Assembly (NCBI GenBank): GCA_031216915.1
Contig: CM062296.1
Coordinates: 790,702,823-790,766,822 of the forward strand
From: Pictodentalium vernedei
Lineage: Eukaryota > Mollusca > Scaphopoda > Dentaliida > Dentaliidae
Direction: 5' to 3'
DNA: 64,000 nt
The translations under genes were made by a program, and so were the position numbers. The first letter of the stretch is position 1. Every line of letters starts with the position of its first letter. A model generated the notes under the pieces. That model was given only the letters and a program-made list of their open reading frames with translations, did no database searches and had not been told where the DNA came from. This document shows positions 34,525-45,873 of the stretch, piece after piece.

Positions 34525-35710
34525 TTAGGCCTCACAAAGTAGATCCTCTGTTTCTCAGGCCATTTTTTGTAAAATTGCATGTGTGCGGGCGGTTTTTTAT
34601 TTTATTTTTATTACCTGCGTCGCCAGCGGCAGAGCAGGTCTAGTAACCGCTCGTCTCCGTCCATATGTCAGTCCGTCCGTCCATCCGTCCGAAACACTTT
34701 TTCCGTCAAAGTTTTCTTGGCTTCTATGGAAGGGAATGATTTTATATTTGGTCTGCTGCTTCATAATGATAAGTTGTATCGTGTAAGCAATTTTCAGATC
34801 TGACGTGCAGCTACTTCCTGTTTGCCGATACTTTGAAATTTTACTGTCCCACTGAACATTGAAATTTTCCGTCAAGGTTTTCTTGGCTTCTATGCAAGGG
34901 ATTGATTCTATATTTGGTCTGCTGCTTCATAATGATGAGTTGTATCGTGTAAGCAATTTTCAGATCTGCCATGCAGCCACTTCCTGTTTACCGATACTTT
35001 GAAATTTTACTGTACCCACTGAACATTGAAATTTTTCGTCAAACTTTTCTCAACTTCTATGCAAGGGATTGATTTTATATTTGGTCTGCTGCTTCATAAT
35101 GATGAGTTGTATCGAGTAAGCAATTTTCAGATCTGCCATGCAGCCACTTCCTGTTTGCCGATACTTTGAAATTTTACTGTACCCTCTGAACATTGAAATT
35201 TTTCGTCAAATTTTTCTCGGCTTCCATGCAAGGGATTGATTTTATTTTTCATCTGGAGCCTGATAATGATCAATTGTATTGTGTATGCAATTTTCAGATC
35301 TGCCATGCAGCCACTTCCTGTTTGCCCATTCAATTGCATGCAGCGATGCAGGTCCAGACCCGGTATTGGTCTTGGCTTGTTTTTTTTGTAATTATTTCTT
35401 TGCCATTAAAATGATCATGTTCTTGGATTGTTTTATGTTTTAAGCCCCATAATCTACAGAATAGCATGGGTGGTGTGGTGTATTATGTCCCTTGAGTGCA
35501 AGAAGGTTTTGCAATGCTAAAGCATTTCAAAGCCTTCTTGCAATTAAGGGACAATTTTATTAACTTGGGTAAAATATCAGACATAATCCATTCGATTTTG
35601 ATTTTTTTAGGTTTGGATGGGTTGTAAAAAGAGAGCATGCGGCAGCCAAAAGGACCATGCGGGAGGGCCTGAGAAACAGATTTTTTATTTTTTTAGGCCT
35701 TATGTGACTT
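34525..35710. mobile_element. Family I element interrupted by pearl-like Q
   Basis: Left part 34525-34611 (AGGCCTCACAAAGTAGATCC, GCATGTGTGCGGGCGG). It resumes at about 35381 with TAATTATTTCTTTGCCATTA and the GCAAGAAGG hairpin, ending near AGGGCCTGAGAAACAGA. Confidence 0.7.
34612..35380 (+). mobile_element. Pearl/Helentron-like element Q with four ~165-bp units
   Basis: Subterminal ACCTGCGTCGC and GCGATGCAGGT are inverted. A CCGTCCGTCCATCCGTCC tract follows the 5' end. Units repeat GTCAAAGTTTTCTTGGCTTC at about 34706, 34870, 35036 and 35203. 3' hairpin AGACCCGGTATTGGTCT. Inserted in family I. Confidence 0.82.
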
Positions 35711-36011
35711 CCTCATTAGAATGAGCATGACATGCTCATTCCAGTGAGGGGTCACATGATATGGTTTTGTGGAAATTTTTTGAAAATGTATTTTTCTACT
35801 GCTTCATTTGCAAATTAGTGGTACATATATGCATGTGGATACAGCCGATTCATTAGGTAAAGTGTTAGTCATCTGCTGCTGAGTACATGTATGTACTTTA
35901 GTTATTATTCTAAAATTTAATATGCGGCTGTATGGTTAAGAGTTAATTAACCTAGAGGTCTATTGGCTGAAACTTTGCATGTGCTTCGTATAGTTTTTGC
36001 AAATTACACTA

Positions 36012-36247
36012 CAGTTGCTTTGGACTGGTCATAATCCAGGTGTGGTCAATGATGTCTACGCCTACGTTTACCCGGTAATAAATATCACCATCAGCAAAAT
36101 TCTAATTAATGAAGAACTGAGTTGTAACCGGTGCTTCATTAATGATATTTTTGATGACTATTCCCATAATTAGTGTTTGGAATCTAATATTATTGCGTCC
36201 GTGGATTTATTGCCCACCTTTGGAAAGTGTCCAGTTCACGGCGGCTG
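36012..36247. mobile_element. Family T MITE copy 5 (236 bp)
   Basis: CAGTTGCTTTGGACTGGTC and (rc) CAGCCGCCGTGAACTGG ends. Left TA; right flank TT. T palindrome around GAAGAACTGAGTTGTAACCG. Confidence 0.75.
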
Positions 36248-36700
36248 TTCTTTCTTGGGTGGAAAGTTTACTCCATGGGTTTATCAGTGATAATCTACTT
36301 TCTGCATACTGTAGCTGCAGTAAAGCTGTAATGAAATGATTTAATGAAAATCTCCCGGAAGAGTGATGTTGCGACTCTACTGCAGTAAATCTGCAAGTTT
36401 ATCTCCATCTGTTTGTCTTTCAGGTCTGTGTATTTTGGTACTGCTGAAGATATCAAACTCAAATTTGGCATCTAGAGCTGATGATGTCTCTAGATGCATT
36501 TTGGTTGTCTCCAATAATGCCTTATTATGATTTATAGTGTGTGGAGAGAGAGGATGATTACTATAAAAATATGTGAGGAGTGCAGTTTGCACAAAGACAA
36601 AAACCTCATTCTCTCAGAAAAAATCATAGGAAGAACAAGTGAAGTATCAACCATTGGACCACTGAGTTGAGCCCAGAAGGCCATTGGCTAAAATGTTGCT
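36248..36700. other. Unassigned sequence with B-type remnants
   Basis: TGGGTGGAAAGTTTACTCCA and CTTTCTGCATACTGTAG resemble a degraded B end; CCATTGGACCACTGAGTTGA resembles the A/B palindrome. No gene. Confidence 0.4.
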
Positions 36701-37350
36701 TAGGCCACACAAAGTAGATGTTCTGTTTCTCAGGCCAAGTTTTGTAAAATTGCATGCGGGCGGGCGGTTTTTTATTTTAAATATTATTTTTGTAGTTACT
36801 TCTTTGCCATCAGAAGTTCATATTTTTGGTTTATTTTACGTTTTAGGCCTCATAATCTACAGAATAGCAAGGGTGGTGGTGTATTTCGTCCCTTGGGTGC
36901 AACAAGGCTTTGCAATGCTAAAGCATTGCAAAGCCTTGTTGCACTCAAGGGACAAATTTATCAATTTTATTAACTTGTGTAAAATATCAGACATAAACCA
37001 TTTAATTTTTATTTTTTATACCCCCCGCTAACAAAGTTTGGGGGGTATATAGGAATCACCCTGTCCATCCGTCTGTCCGTCTGTCCATCCTTATAAATGC
37101 AACTCCTCCTAAACAGTTTGAAGAATTGTCATGAAACTTTACACAATGGAAGAACTCCATATGAAGATGTGCGTGAAGCAATATAATTCCGTTCTGACAG
37201 GTGCGCGGTGGGGGGGGGGGGGGGGGGAATCACTTTGTGAGCTTGCTCACAGTACCTCTAGTTTAAGTTTGTATTGGTCATAAAAAGGGAGCATGCGGCA
37301 GCCAAAAGGACCATGTGGGAGGGCCTGAGAAACAGATTTTTAGTTTTATT
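36700..37350. mobile_element. Family I element interrupted by family J copy 2
   Basis: I left part with a perfect hairpin (GCAACAAGGCTTTGCAATGC and inverse, about 36898-36953). The J insertion spans about 37018-37262. I then resumes GGGAGCATGCGGCAGCCAAA ... GGGCCTGAGAAACAGA. Confidence 0.75.
37018..37262 (+). mobile_element. Family J element copy 2
   Basis: ATACCCCCCGCTAACAAAGT to GTGAGCTTGCTCACAGTACC then TCTAGTTTA. The insertion in family I fixes both ends to within a few bases. Confidence 0.75.
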
Positions 37351-37568
37351 AAGCCTTATCTATCTTATGAATTATCACTGGAATTTACAGTTATTGTCTT
37401 GGTGAAAACTCCACTCTTTGATTGCATTAATAGTGGTATACTCTCCATGTACTGTAGAGCCTTTTTACAGGGTTTGCTTTCCCGGTCTTTCCACTTTCCA
37501 TTTACACTCAATTGTCTAATAATAAAGATGGATGAATACTGCTGGTCTTCATTTTCTACTGACATTAG

Positions 37569-37802
37569 CCCTTTACCCAAAGCAGATGATATAAAAATTT
37601 ATTTTTTTAATAATTGCTTTTTCAAATTTTTCAAAAAATTTCAAAGAAACCATATCATGTCGCCCTTCGTTGGAACAAGCTCGTTCCAATGAGAGGGTCA
37701 CATGATATTGTTTCGTTGAAGCTTTTTTGAAATATATGTTTTTTTAAACTACTTAATTTGTAAATTACGCAGGCAGATGCGGCCAATTCATTAGGTAAAG
37801 GG
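37569..37802. mobile_element. TTAA MITE, family F copy 2 (234 bp)
   Basis: CCCTTTACCCAAAGCAGATG left, (rc) CCCTTTACCTAATGAATTGG right. Left flank TTAG, right flank TTAA. Centre P3 (GGAACAAGCTCGTTCCAATG). Confidence 0.7.
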
Positions 37803-38382
37803 TTAATAATAGTGATTGCATTTTCACTCTCACTCTGTATCTTACCACCAAATAATAGTTTGTCAGCATTTTTCTCTAAAATTAATAATATTGTCTGCAC
37901 TATTTTTCTACAGGTGAATATACAGGGATTAGTAGGAGGTAATCAAATGGTCATCTAATTTGCATGATGTTGTCTTTGCCTCAGACTGATAAGATGAAAA
38001 ATCATTGAAGTTTACAGACATTTCAGTGCCTCCTGTCTGACAGCATGCAAGTTTTCATTTCTCAACTCCTTGGTTGTTTCGCATTCAAATTCCAAGGAAC
38101 TACTTGGTTTTTCAGCTATCATGTAAAAATAGCATGATTTAATTTAAAATAGACAGGGTTATACCTCATTAGTTAACTTAGTACTGTTGTAATGATTGGG
38201 AAAATCTTCCTGAGCAGTAATGAAAAAGTAAACTACTATTCTTTGTACTTCATTCCAGATTCAACCATTCTATTTGGATATTGAAAATCCTTCTTATTTT
38301 TTTTATACTTACAGAAATGGCTGAAAGAAAATAAAATAAATGACATAAAAAAAAAAATCTTTTGATATTTTTCTTGTGGATA
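37803..38382. other. Unassigned AT-rich sequence
   Basis: No gene or repeat boundary recognised. Confidence 0.5.
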
Positions 38383-38702
38383 CAGTGTAATCCTGTTAAT
38401 TGAATAGTCACTTTGCCAGTGAGAATTATTCAATTAACAGGAGTACTCACAGGGATTTGGTCAATTTCCTGTTTTCTAGAGATAAGCTTGGATTTATTCT
38501 ACTATATCTTGTTTGACAGAGCTCTGTGATAAAATAGGTTTATAAACAAGGGGAATTCAGTGATTGTCAGGGTAATTTCTTGTTATTACAAGACTCTTTA
38601 CACATAACAAGTTTGCTCGAAAATCAGAAATGCAATTAACAGGTCAGATTTGTGCTGAAGGTATGGTAAATGGTTTTGTGTTTGGAAATAATATTCAGTG
38701 AA
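38383..38702 (+). mobile_element. Family H MITE, truncated copy
   Basis: CAGTGTAATCCTGTTAATTG start and CTTGTTTGACAGAGCTCTGT. The second hairpin arm is lost and the right end is absent. Confidence 0.75.
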
Positions 38703-38720
38703 CTCTTAACCTGCTGAGTA

Positions 38721-39755
38721 TTTTTAGCTCAACTTTGGCGGAGCCAAATTTGAGGTATTGCCATGGCCCGTCGTCCGTCTGTCTGTCCGATCGTCGTGCA
38801 GTAAACGCGGCTCGTGGTAGAGGCTGTATTTATGAACCGATCTTTACGAAACTTCTTGGGTACCTTTGTTATCACCATGGGCCGAGAACGAGTGTTTTGG
38901 GGGGCCGGTCTGGAATTCAAGATGGCCGCTGGTGGCCATTTTGTACAAAATTAGGTGCAGTCAGATTTTTGCACAGAACTTCCATATGAAAGAGCTGATT
39001 TGAATAATTTTCTGTGTGAATGTTTAGTACCATGGGATACTTCACATATAATACGGGGTTTTTTCTCGTGCATAAATTATGCTAATTAGACTAACTTTGA
39101 TCTATTTAATGTTACTTCCAGCACTGTAACTGCAAATGCCAATACGGCCCGCGCTGGAGGCCATAGTTATGAACCGATCTTTACGAAACTTGTTGGGCAT
39201 CTTTGTTATCACCTTGGGACGAGAACGAGTGTTTTGGGGTGCAGTCCGAAATTCAAGATGGCTGCCGGTGGCCATTTTGTACCAAAATTAGTGCAATCAG
39301 TTTTTTGTACAGAACTTCTGTATGAAAGTTCTGATTTGAATAAATTTTTGTAGGAATGTTTAGTAACATGGAATACATCACATATAATACAGGTTTTTTT
39401 CTCGTGCAGAACTTCTTGGGGTACCTTTGTTATCACCTTGTGACAGGAAAGAGTGTTTTTGGGTGCCTTTGTTATCACTGTGCTATGAGAACAAATATTT
39501 TTGGGTTCAGTCAGACCCACTCTGGGACTCAAAGATTTCTTTTCTAGTTTAGCATCTAACTGTCACCCACCTTTACAATACTTTACCTACACATTTGTTA
39601 AGGCTACGGTCAGCATTTATGTACAGACCGTTACAATACTTTACATGTACCTTTGTTATCAGGTCATTACCTAGATGTTTGTCATTGCTGTGTCACATAC
39701 TATACATGTACATGTCTTAAACAAGTTGAGCTACAGTGTCATTGACACTTTCATT
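38721..39755 (+). mobile_element. Pearl/Helentron-like element K2
   Basis: 5' TTTTTAGCTCAACTTTGGCG; 3' AACAAGTTGAGCTACAGTGT, hairpin and TTCATTT. AGCTCAACTT/AAGTTGAGCT are perfect subterminal inverts. Two to three K units; shorter than K1. Confidence 0.83.
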
Positions 39756-39762
39756 TATAATA

Positions 39763-39820
39763 TTTTTATCAAATCTAGTCCTGGCTGCTGTGAAGCAGCT
39801 ATGACTAGATTTGATAAAAA
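39763..39820. repeat. Family S foldback hairpin
   Basis: TTTTTATCAAATCTAGTCCT and its inverse, directly after K2. Confidence 0.7.
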
Positions 39821-40043
39821 TGTTATTGAAATTTAACTGAAGGAATTATTGGTCAAAAAAGAGGAAAATTGGGTTGAAAATGCCCATATTACACTAATTC
39901 CAGTAGAAAGAGATTTTCTGTCCTGGGCAGGAAAACCTCCAGCAACATGCACAGTCTAAACAGGTTTATCCATTTAAGAGATATCACTGTGATGTCATCC
40001 CATATTTTGTGTTTTGGGAACCTCTATGCTAGAACGATGTTAA

Positions 40044-40241
40044 CCCTTCAAACCCTGGTGGTATATTCCATATCAGTTCAATGGCAGCAACCAGAAGAGT
40101 CCATTTTCATTATCTTGGGGTAGACCAATGTTAAAGTACAGCCTATCTGCCCCACACATTCACCTAACAGCCATCCTACTTAATGAAGTCATGAGGTTTC
40201 ATATTTCTGGGCTGGGAAAACAGCCTCTTGTGTTCAAAGGG
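40044..40241. mobile_element. TTAA MITE, family G copy 1 (198 bp)
   Basis: CCCTTCAAACCCTGGTGG left, (rc) CCCTTTGAACACAAGAGG right; TTAA at 40040-40043 and 40242-40245. Confidence 0.8.
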
Positions 40242-40316
40242 TTAAGGGATGGAATATTTACCATATTTGGGCAGGTCACACCAATGGTTTTTGGTGGACA
40301 CTGTCTGATACATGTA

Positions 40317-40746
40317 CAGTGGTGCCCACTTAATTGGATATCTCTTAATTGTATTTCCCTGTTAATTGAATATAATTTTCAAACACAAAACCATTTACCA
40401 TACCTTCAGTACAAATTTGATCTGTTAATTGCATATGGGTTGTAGAGTAAACTCCTGTTAATTGTATATAAATTTTTGTAATATGTCAAAAAAATTAATG
40501 TGACACACACCAAATTCCCCTTATTTATCAACCTTTTTGGCCTCACTACATCCAATACAGGCATTTATTCTATTATATCTTGTTTGACAGAGCTCTATGA
40601 GCTCTGTCAAAAATGATATAATAGAATAAATGCTCAGTTTACCTCCACAACACAAGAAACTGACCAAATCCCTGTTAATTGTATACTCCTGTTAATTGAA
40701 TAGATTTCACTGGCAAAATGGATATTCAATTAAGAAGATTCTACTG
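40317..40746 (-). mobile_element. Family H MITE copy 3 (430 bp, reverse)
   Basis: CAGTGGTGCCCACTTAATTG start and (rc) CAGTAGAATCTTCTTAATTG end. Left TA; right flank TG. Central hairpin intact. Confidence 0.88.
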
Positions 40747-40796
40747 TGCTTAGATAACTACCCCTCCACATCCACAGGGTGTCCATAAGTAATAGA

Positions 40797-40952
40797 TATA
40801 TCACTATTTTGTGTACTATATGGGTAAATAATTGTACAGTTGTGCAGGTGTCCGGAGATATTTTGGACGAGGCGAAGCCGAGTCCAAATATTGGAGGACA
40901 CCTGCACAACTGTACAATTATTTACCCATATAGTACACAAAATAGTGATATA
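40797..40952. repeat. Large foldback hairpin (~75-bp arms)
   Basis: From TATATCACTATTTTGTGTAC inward past TGCAGGTGTCC to a centre at GGCGAAGCC, then back out. The outer 57 bp of the arms are essentially perfect. Both strands therefore encode almost the same peptide; this is not a gene. Confidence 0.9.
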
Positions 40953-41412
40953 TGTGATTTAATCCACAGTCCCTCAATGTTAACAAAAGTAAAAAAAAAT
41001 TATATTTTAGAAAATTTGACACGAGTAAAACCACATTTTAAAACACTTTTTGCTTGCTCTACCCCCGAAAAACAAAATGGGCATTACCCATTGTTTGCTT
41101 GCTAGAAAATCTATTGAAGTTATGACACGCATCAGGAGTTCAGATATTGTGAACAGATCTGTGGCTTCGAAGTGAACTCACATCATGACGTAATTTGTTC
41201 TCCCGCTAATATAATGTCTCAGCTCAAGGGTGGAACACTTATTCAATCCCTCATCGAAAGTGCGGCAGATAAATTTAATAATTGTTTATTTTTAAAGCAT
41301 TTGGAAGAATAATTCTTTATTTTATCTGAAGAAGAGGTTCGCTTTCCCTCAGGGGTGGTGGGTGGTGGCGCCTGATTGCCATCTTAATATTTGAAAAAGG
41401 GTGTTTTTTTTA
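40953..41412. other. Unassigned sequence
   Basis: Slightly more CpG than its neighbours around 41125-41215; no ORF, hairpin or repeat recognised. Confidence 0.45.
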
Positions 41413-41655
41413 GGTTATTTATTTATTTACTGGTGTTTAAGGTCACTTTTCTGCAGCTATGGCTAATTGTGACCTCAAAAAATGGTGTAAAGTCAAGTTT
41501 AGCCAATCGTTCACACCCATGCTGCCCATTTTAGGGGACTTCTACCCCAGGCACTGGTGACCAGGTCCTATTTTACCAGTAAAACTGAACTTGTTTACCA
41601 CAGCAGACAAGCACTGCTTCACTTCCGAGGTTTCCACAGGAGTCCTTTTTAGGTT
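41413..41655 (-). mobile_element. Family D retroposon copy 3, truncated
   Basis: TTTATTTACTGGTGTTTAAG, GACCAGGTCCTATTTTACCA, CAGACAAGCACTGCTTCACT; upstream half missing. Confidence 0.65.
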
Positions 41656-42594
41656 ACCAGGGCTGTTGGTTATTAAAAGCAACAAAAAATTAAAAAGTAC
41701 ATTATAATTTGGACACGATGCACACTCAATTCAGTAGCTCTGTCGAGAAAAGCTTGTCGATAATTCATGTGTTAGAAAGTTTTTCACACCTCCTTTACAA
41801 CATTTTTACTTTTGAATGGTTATGATTACAGTACCGTGACAATCGTTCAAATATCTAGTTATTGGGACTGTTTCAAAACCGTCCCAATATCCAGATATTG
41901 GTACTGTTTTACTGAGCTGTTCTCATCAAAACCGTACTTGGTGTGATTTTATAGGGCTTGTTTTCATGACAGAGAACAAAAGAAATATTAGGTAGCTGTG
42001 GATTAAGCTTCACTTATTCTGTTAATCATGATATGCTTTGATCTAATCTTTAATGTAAACTGATTCTAATCTACCTACTCAGCATATTTTTCTATGAAAT
42101 ATACCCAGTACACATTTCTGACCAGCTTGTATATTTTTCAAAAGAATCAGCTGAACATGTTTCTCCAGTGTACCTACCCGCAATTAAGAACAACAAACTC
42201 TACATGTATTTAATGGTTCAGTTCATACAGTGTTTACATATATGTCTAATTACAGTTTTAGCATTCAAGCATGAACAGTTCTGTTCCAATTCTCCTTTTG
42301 GTCAATTACAGTGTCAGTCAAAATAACTTGTTCATATCAAATATGCAAGTACAGTACTGTGAATACAAAAGTAGTCTTCATTTTGTAATATTTGTTGCCC
42401 AAAAAATGCTTTTGGGGAACTGTGTCAATTTGTGCACCTATCTGTCCATCCATCAGACTATGATTTCTAGATGATAACTAGAGTAACAATTCCCCCATTG
42501 GCTGGTTTACTCAAATGAAAATACAGGCCACATTCGAATATGAGGTCAGTATGATCAGTTTTGCCGGAGTTACGGGCCTTTTTGACTTAACATA
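41656..42594. other. Unassigned intronic sequence with a P-type fragment
   Basis: Last 170 bp resemble pearl fragment P (CTATCTGTCCATCCATC). No gene. Confidence 0.45.
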
Positions 42595-42908
42595 CAGTTA
42601 AAACTAGAAATCCTGTCACGAATAGTGCGCTTATCTAGGCTTAATTGCGTGTTGGAATTGCGTGCAATTGCCATATCGAATGGCATCCAAAGCACGGCAG
42701 GTTCTCTTGGTTACTCATAGCAAACACATCCAATGTTTCTGCCAATGGACCTCCGGGTTACCCGGAGGTCCATTGGCTGAAACATTGCTTGTGCGCAGGC
42801 TATATGTACAGAATTTGATAGCTTTACTTGGGCCCTAACACGTACATTAAAATGCATATCAACGTGCTATTAGTGCACATTTCATGACAGGACTTCTAGT
42901 TTTAACTG
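42595..42908 (+). mobile_element. Family A MITE copy 6 (314 bp)
   Basis: TA on both sides, perfect central palindrome, standard ends. Confidence 0.94.
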
Positions 42909-43072
42909 TATGTCAAGTATTTTAGTATCCAGTTAATAACTTCATACAGGGGAACCATGTTAATTGAATAGCCACTTTGCAAGTAAGAAGTATTCAATTA
43001 ACAGTAGTATTCAGTTAACAGGTATTTGGTGACTTTTCGGTATTCTTATGATAACTGAGCATTTATTCTTTT

Positions 43073-43135
43073 CCCGACACGAGGTGACCCTGGCTATTGA
43101 AAGTGTTGTTAAACCCCAATAAATCAATAAATAAA
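43073..43135 (+). mobile_element. Extremely 5'-truncated retroposed tail (63 bp)
   Basis: CCCGACACGAGGTGACCCTG to CAATAAATCAATAAATAAA, flanked by a perfect 11-bp duplicate TTTATTCTTTT (43062-43072, 43136-43146). The tail resembles that of the SINE variant at 12424-12475. Confidence 0.85.
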
Positions 43136-43300
43136 TTTATTCTTTTGTATCTAGTTTGACAGAGCTAAATGAGCACTGTCAAACAAGATGTAAAAGATTA
43201 AATATAGTTGTTGGATGTACCGAGGCCATATAGGTCAAAAACGAGAGGAATTAAATAATTGTAAAGGTATTTTCTCAACATAGTTTCGTGATCTACAGTA

Positions 43301-43532
43301 CAGTCATGAAGAGGTCAAAATCCATGCTTGGGAAATATTTCCACGCATGCGTTAACAGCGAATAAAACATAAAACATTGAAATCATCCTCAAATTTTCAA
43401 TGAATGAAGCGCCGGGTACGACCCAGTGTTTTTTTCATTGAATATTTGTTGAAAACTATACATTATTGATTTACAAAAGTGCCTGTGGACAAAACTGCCC
43501 ACAAATTGATTTTGTCCATTCCCCCGTGGCTG
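43301..43532. mobile_element. Family T MITE copy 6 (232 bp)
   Basis: CAGTCATGAAGAGGTC start, CCCCCGTGGCTG end, TA both sides; GAAGCGCCGGGTACGACCCA near the centre. Diverged. Confidence 0.65.
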
Positions 43533-43650
43533 TACCGTATCACAAGATTTTGTATTCAACCGACAGGAGTTTACTCTATAACCTTTCTGCAATTTACAGA
43601 TCAAATTTATACTAAGTGTATGGAAATGGTTTTGTGTTTGGAAGCAATGT

Positions 43651-44936
43651 TTCCGCTATGGGAAAATTTGTGGGTCCAGTAGTTTAAAGAAAGTGAAACT
43701 CACACGCCGAAGGCGTGTGCCGCAAGTGCCGAAGGCACCTGCATATAGAGGGGGGTCTGAAAATTTTGATTTTTAGGTGCTCTCTGGCGGCCTCTGGGGA
43801 CATTCTGGTCGCTAAAATGCTGAATAATTGATGTGGAAAATATGTATTTTTTCCTCCTACAATTCTCTAAATTCCCACGGGACACACAATACTACATCTG
43901 GTCGGAGGTTTCATAAAAATACAAACCCAAAACAACACAAAATCCACGAATCCTAACAGTGACTGAGCTTTGTTTACAACCACTCGCTGTAATATTTGAA
44001 AAGAACCATGATGCGGACGTGTGACGTCATGCACGTGCAATTACCATACTGACTCGTGTAGAAACCCAGGGAGGTGCTTGTAGTGGATAAATTACAAAGT
44101 GTGTGGGGGGGGGGGGGGGGGGGCTTCGGGGCAAAATAGTGCTTGCAAGATGCGTTGGGATGCGTCTGAAATTGGCGATATATGGCAAGTAAATATCCAC
44201 TGGGTATGTTACGTTTCTTTGGAAACCGCCTACCAATTTTATAGAATTTGCTTTAAAAAGTCTCATAATTATCTTGTACATACGTTTCATTTTCAGATTT
44301 CGGGTTTTAATCCTCAATTTAATGAATAAAACAAACAGAAAACCATGCGGTGTTGTTTTCATTTTTTTTTTTGTACAGTCTACTCTCGAAAGTCGAAGCC
44401 AGAAATGGACGTTAAGTATGTCAAACAGCACTGTAATCCCCCCCCTCCCCCCCCCCCCCCCCCCCTTAAAAACAGACAAACATTGTCTGTTTAAAAATAG
44501 AGTTGTTTTTTTTAAATATGTACATTTTTAAAAAATTTTACGAATAAAACAAAATATAGCTTCACACAAACTCAATAAAAGAATCATAATATGAAGACCA
44601 GATAAAATTTACACAGCACAATATGAATAACAAAATAGTTGCCTCCCTTGGCACCATTCGAAAAATTGATTTTACACTGAAAGTCATAACTTCACATGTT
44701 GCAGGGCATGATGAAATGATAAATGAGCATGTTTTATTGAACCAATAAGTCATAAATCATATCCCTGGTTATATTGTTATATAATTCTCAAAGACCAGAG
44801 TTGTAATTATTTTTTATTTTTAATTACCACTTTCTCATTAATTTTTGAACACCCGTTTTTCACAATGAGTTGTGCACGCTCGAAAGTGGCAGTGTTCTTT
44901 CACAATGAGTTGTGCACCGCTCGAAAGTGGCAGTGT
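43651..44936. other. Unassigned region with tandem small hairpins, G/C runs and a 42-bp duplication
   Basis: CACACGCCGAAGGCGTGTG and GTGCCGAAGGCAC are adjacent hairpins (about 43702-43740). GTGACGTCATGCACGTGC (44021-44038) joins a CRE-like and an E-box-like word. G-run 44104-44122; C-run 44440-44465. 44857-44938 is a near-exact duplicate of TCACAATGAGTTGTGCAC plus GCTCGAAAGTGGCAGTGTTC. No gene assigned. Confidence 0.5.
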
Positions 44937-45365
44937 TCAATCAGTATCTTTCTGATGATATTCAACCACTGTAAAAACTGTGAAAACTATATGTTGTGGG
45001 CTTGTTTCAGACAACTCCTGACAGCCTGCACACTCATTTGAAACAAGTGACAGCTTCCAAAATGAGTACATCATTTGTCGCTCAAAATAAAAGCCAGTGA
45101 TTTCGGACCAAACACGACAATTTGAGTCCGAAATTTCATAGGCGACGTTTAGGGTAATAGTAGGCATAGTATACAACATAATTGTGCCTATATTACGTGG
45201 AAACAAAGGATCCCGAGTGTCGTTACAATACAGCATTGTACTCTTCATTTTAACCACCAGCTTTTCTGACTGATCATAGTATGATCGGCGGTGGGGAATG
45301 GGTCCGGTCGACGGCCCCGCAGCCGGTATAGCGGAAACCCTGTTGGAAGTTACATGTACATTCAC
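44937..45365 (-). other. Unrecognised 142-codon open frame
   Basis: Open on the minus strand from an ATG to a stop, outside any repeat I identified. No domain, signal peptide or splice structure recognised; composition is unremarkable. It could be a chance ORF or an old transposon piece; I do not call it a gene. Confidence 0.12.
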
Positions 45366-45379
45366 TCAACAAACATAGA

Positions 45380-45672
45380 TTTGGTCACTTCTGTATTCTT
45401 AAGAGAAAGTAAAACTAAGCATTTATCCTATTATATCTTGTATGACAGAGCTCATGTCAAACAAGATATAATAGATTAAATGCCCATATTGAGGCCAAAA
45501 ATGTCTAATAAGTTTGGGGGAATTCAGTTATTGTCAGAGTAATTCTTCGACAGATCTCAAAATCTTTTATTCAATTAACAGGAGTTTACTCTATAACATA
45601 TATGTAATTAACAGGTCAAAGTTGTATTGAGAGTATGGTAAATGGTTTGATGCTTGGAAGTTATATTCAGTT
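45380..45672 (+). mobile_element. Family H MITE, truncated copy
   Basis: ATTATATCTTGTATGACAGA with shortened hairpin, then CAATTAACAGGAGTTTACTC; both ends missing. Followed by TTAACCCTTTACCCAATG, a single F-type end. Confidence 0.7.
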
Positions 45673-45873
45673 AACCCTTTACCCAATGTTATGGCCCAAA
45701 ACCGACTAGCTCTATTCACAAAAATCACCATTCAATTTTCATTATTTTTTGTCTGAAAAACATGGGTATAAATAACTGACTAAACTTTACTTTCTCTCCA
45801 TGTTGCAGTCACGATTGGCCATTGTGCAGAAACATGTGACCGAAAACACGAATAAATAACAATCAGTAATTCA

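Larger units (their letters stand above)
42947..43650 (+). mobile_element. Family H copy split by a 63-bp retroposed tail and MITE T6
   Basis: CAGGGGAACCATGTTAATTG start. H hairpin sequence TAGTTTGACAGAGCTAAATG at about 43153. It is interrupted at 43073-43135 and 43301-43532 and loses its right end near 43650. Confidence 0.7.

Noticed and set aside
40758-41105. Open frames on both strands with nearly the same peptide
   Set aside because: Direct consequence of the foldback at 40797-40952.
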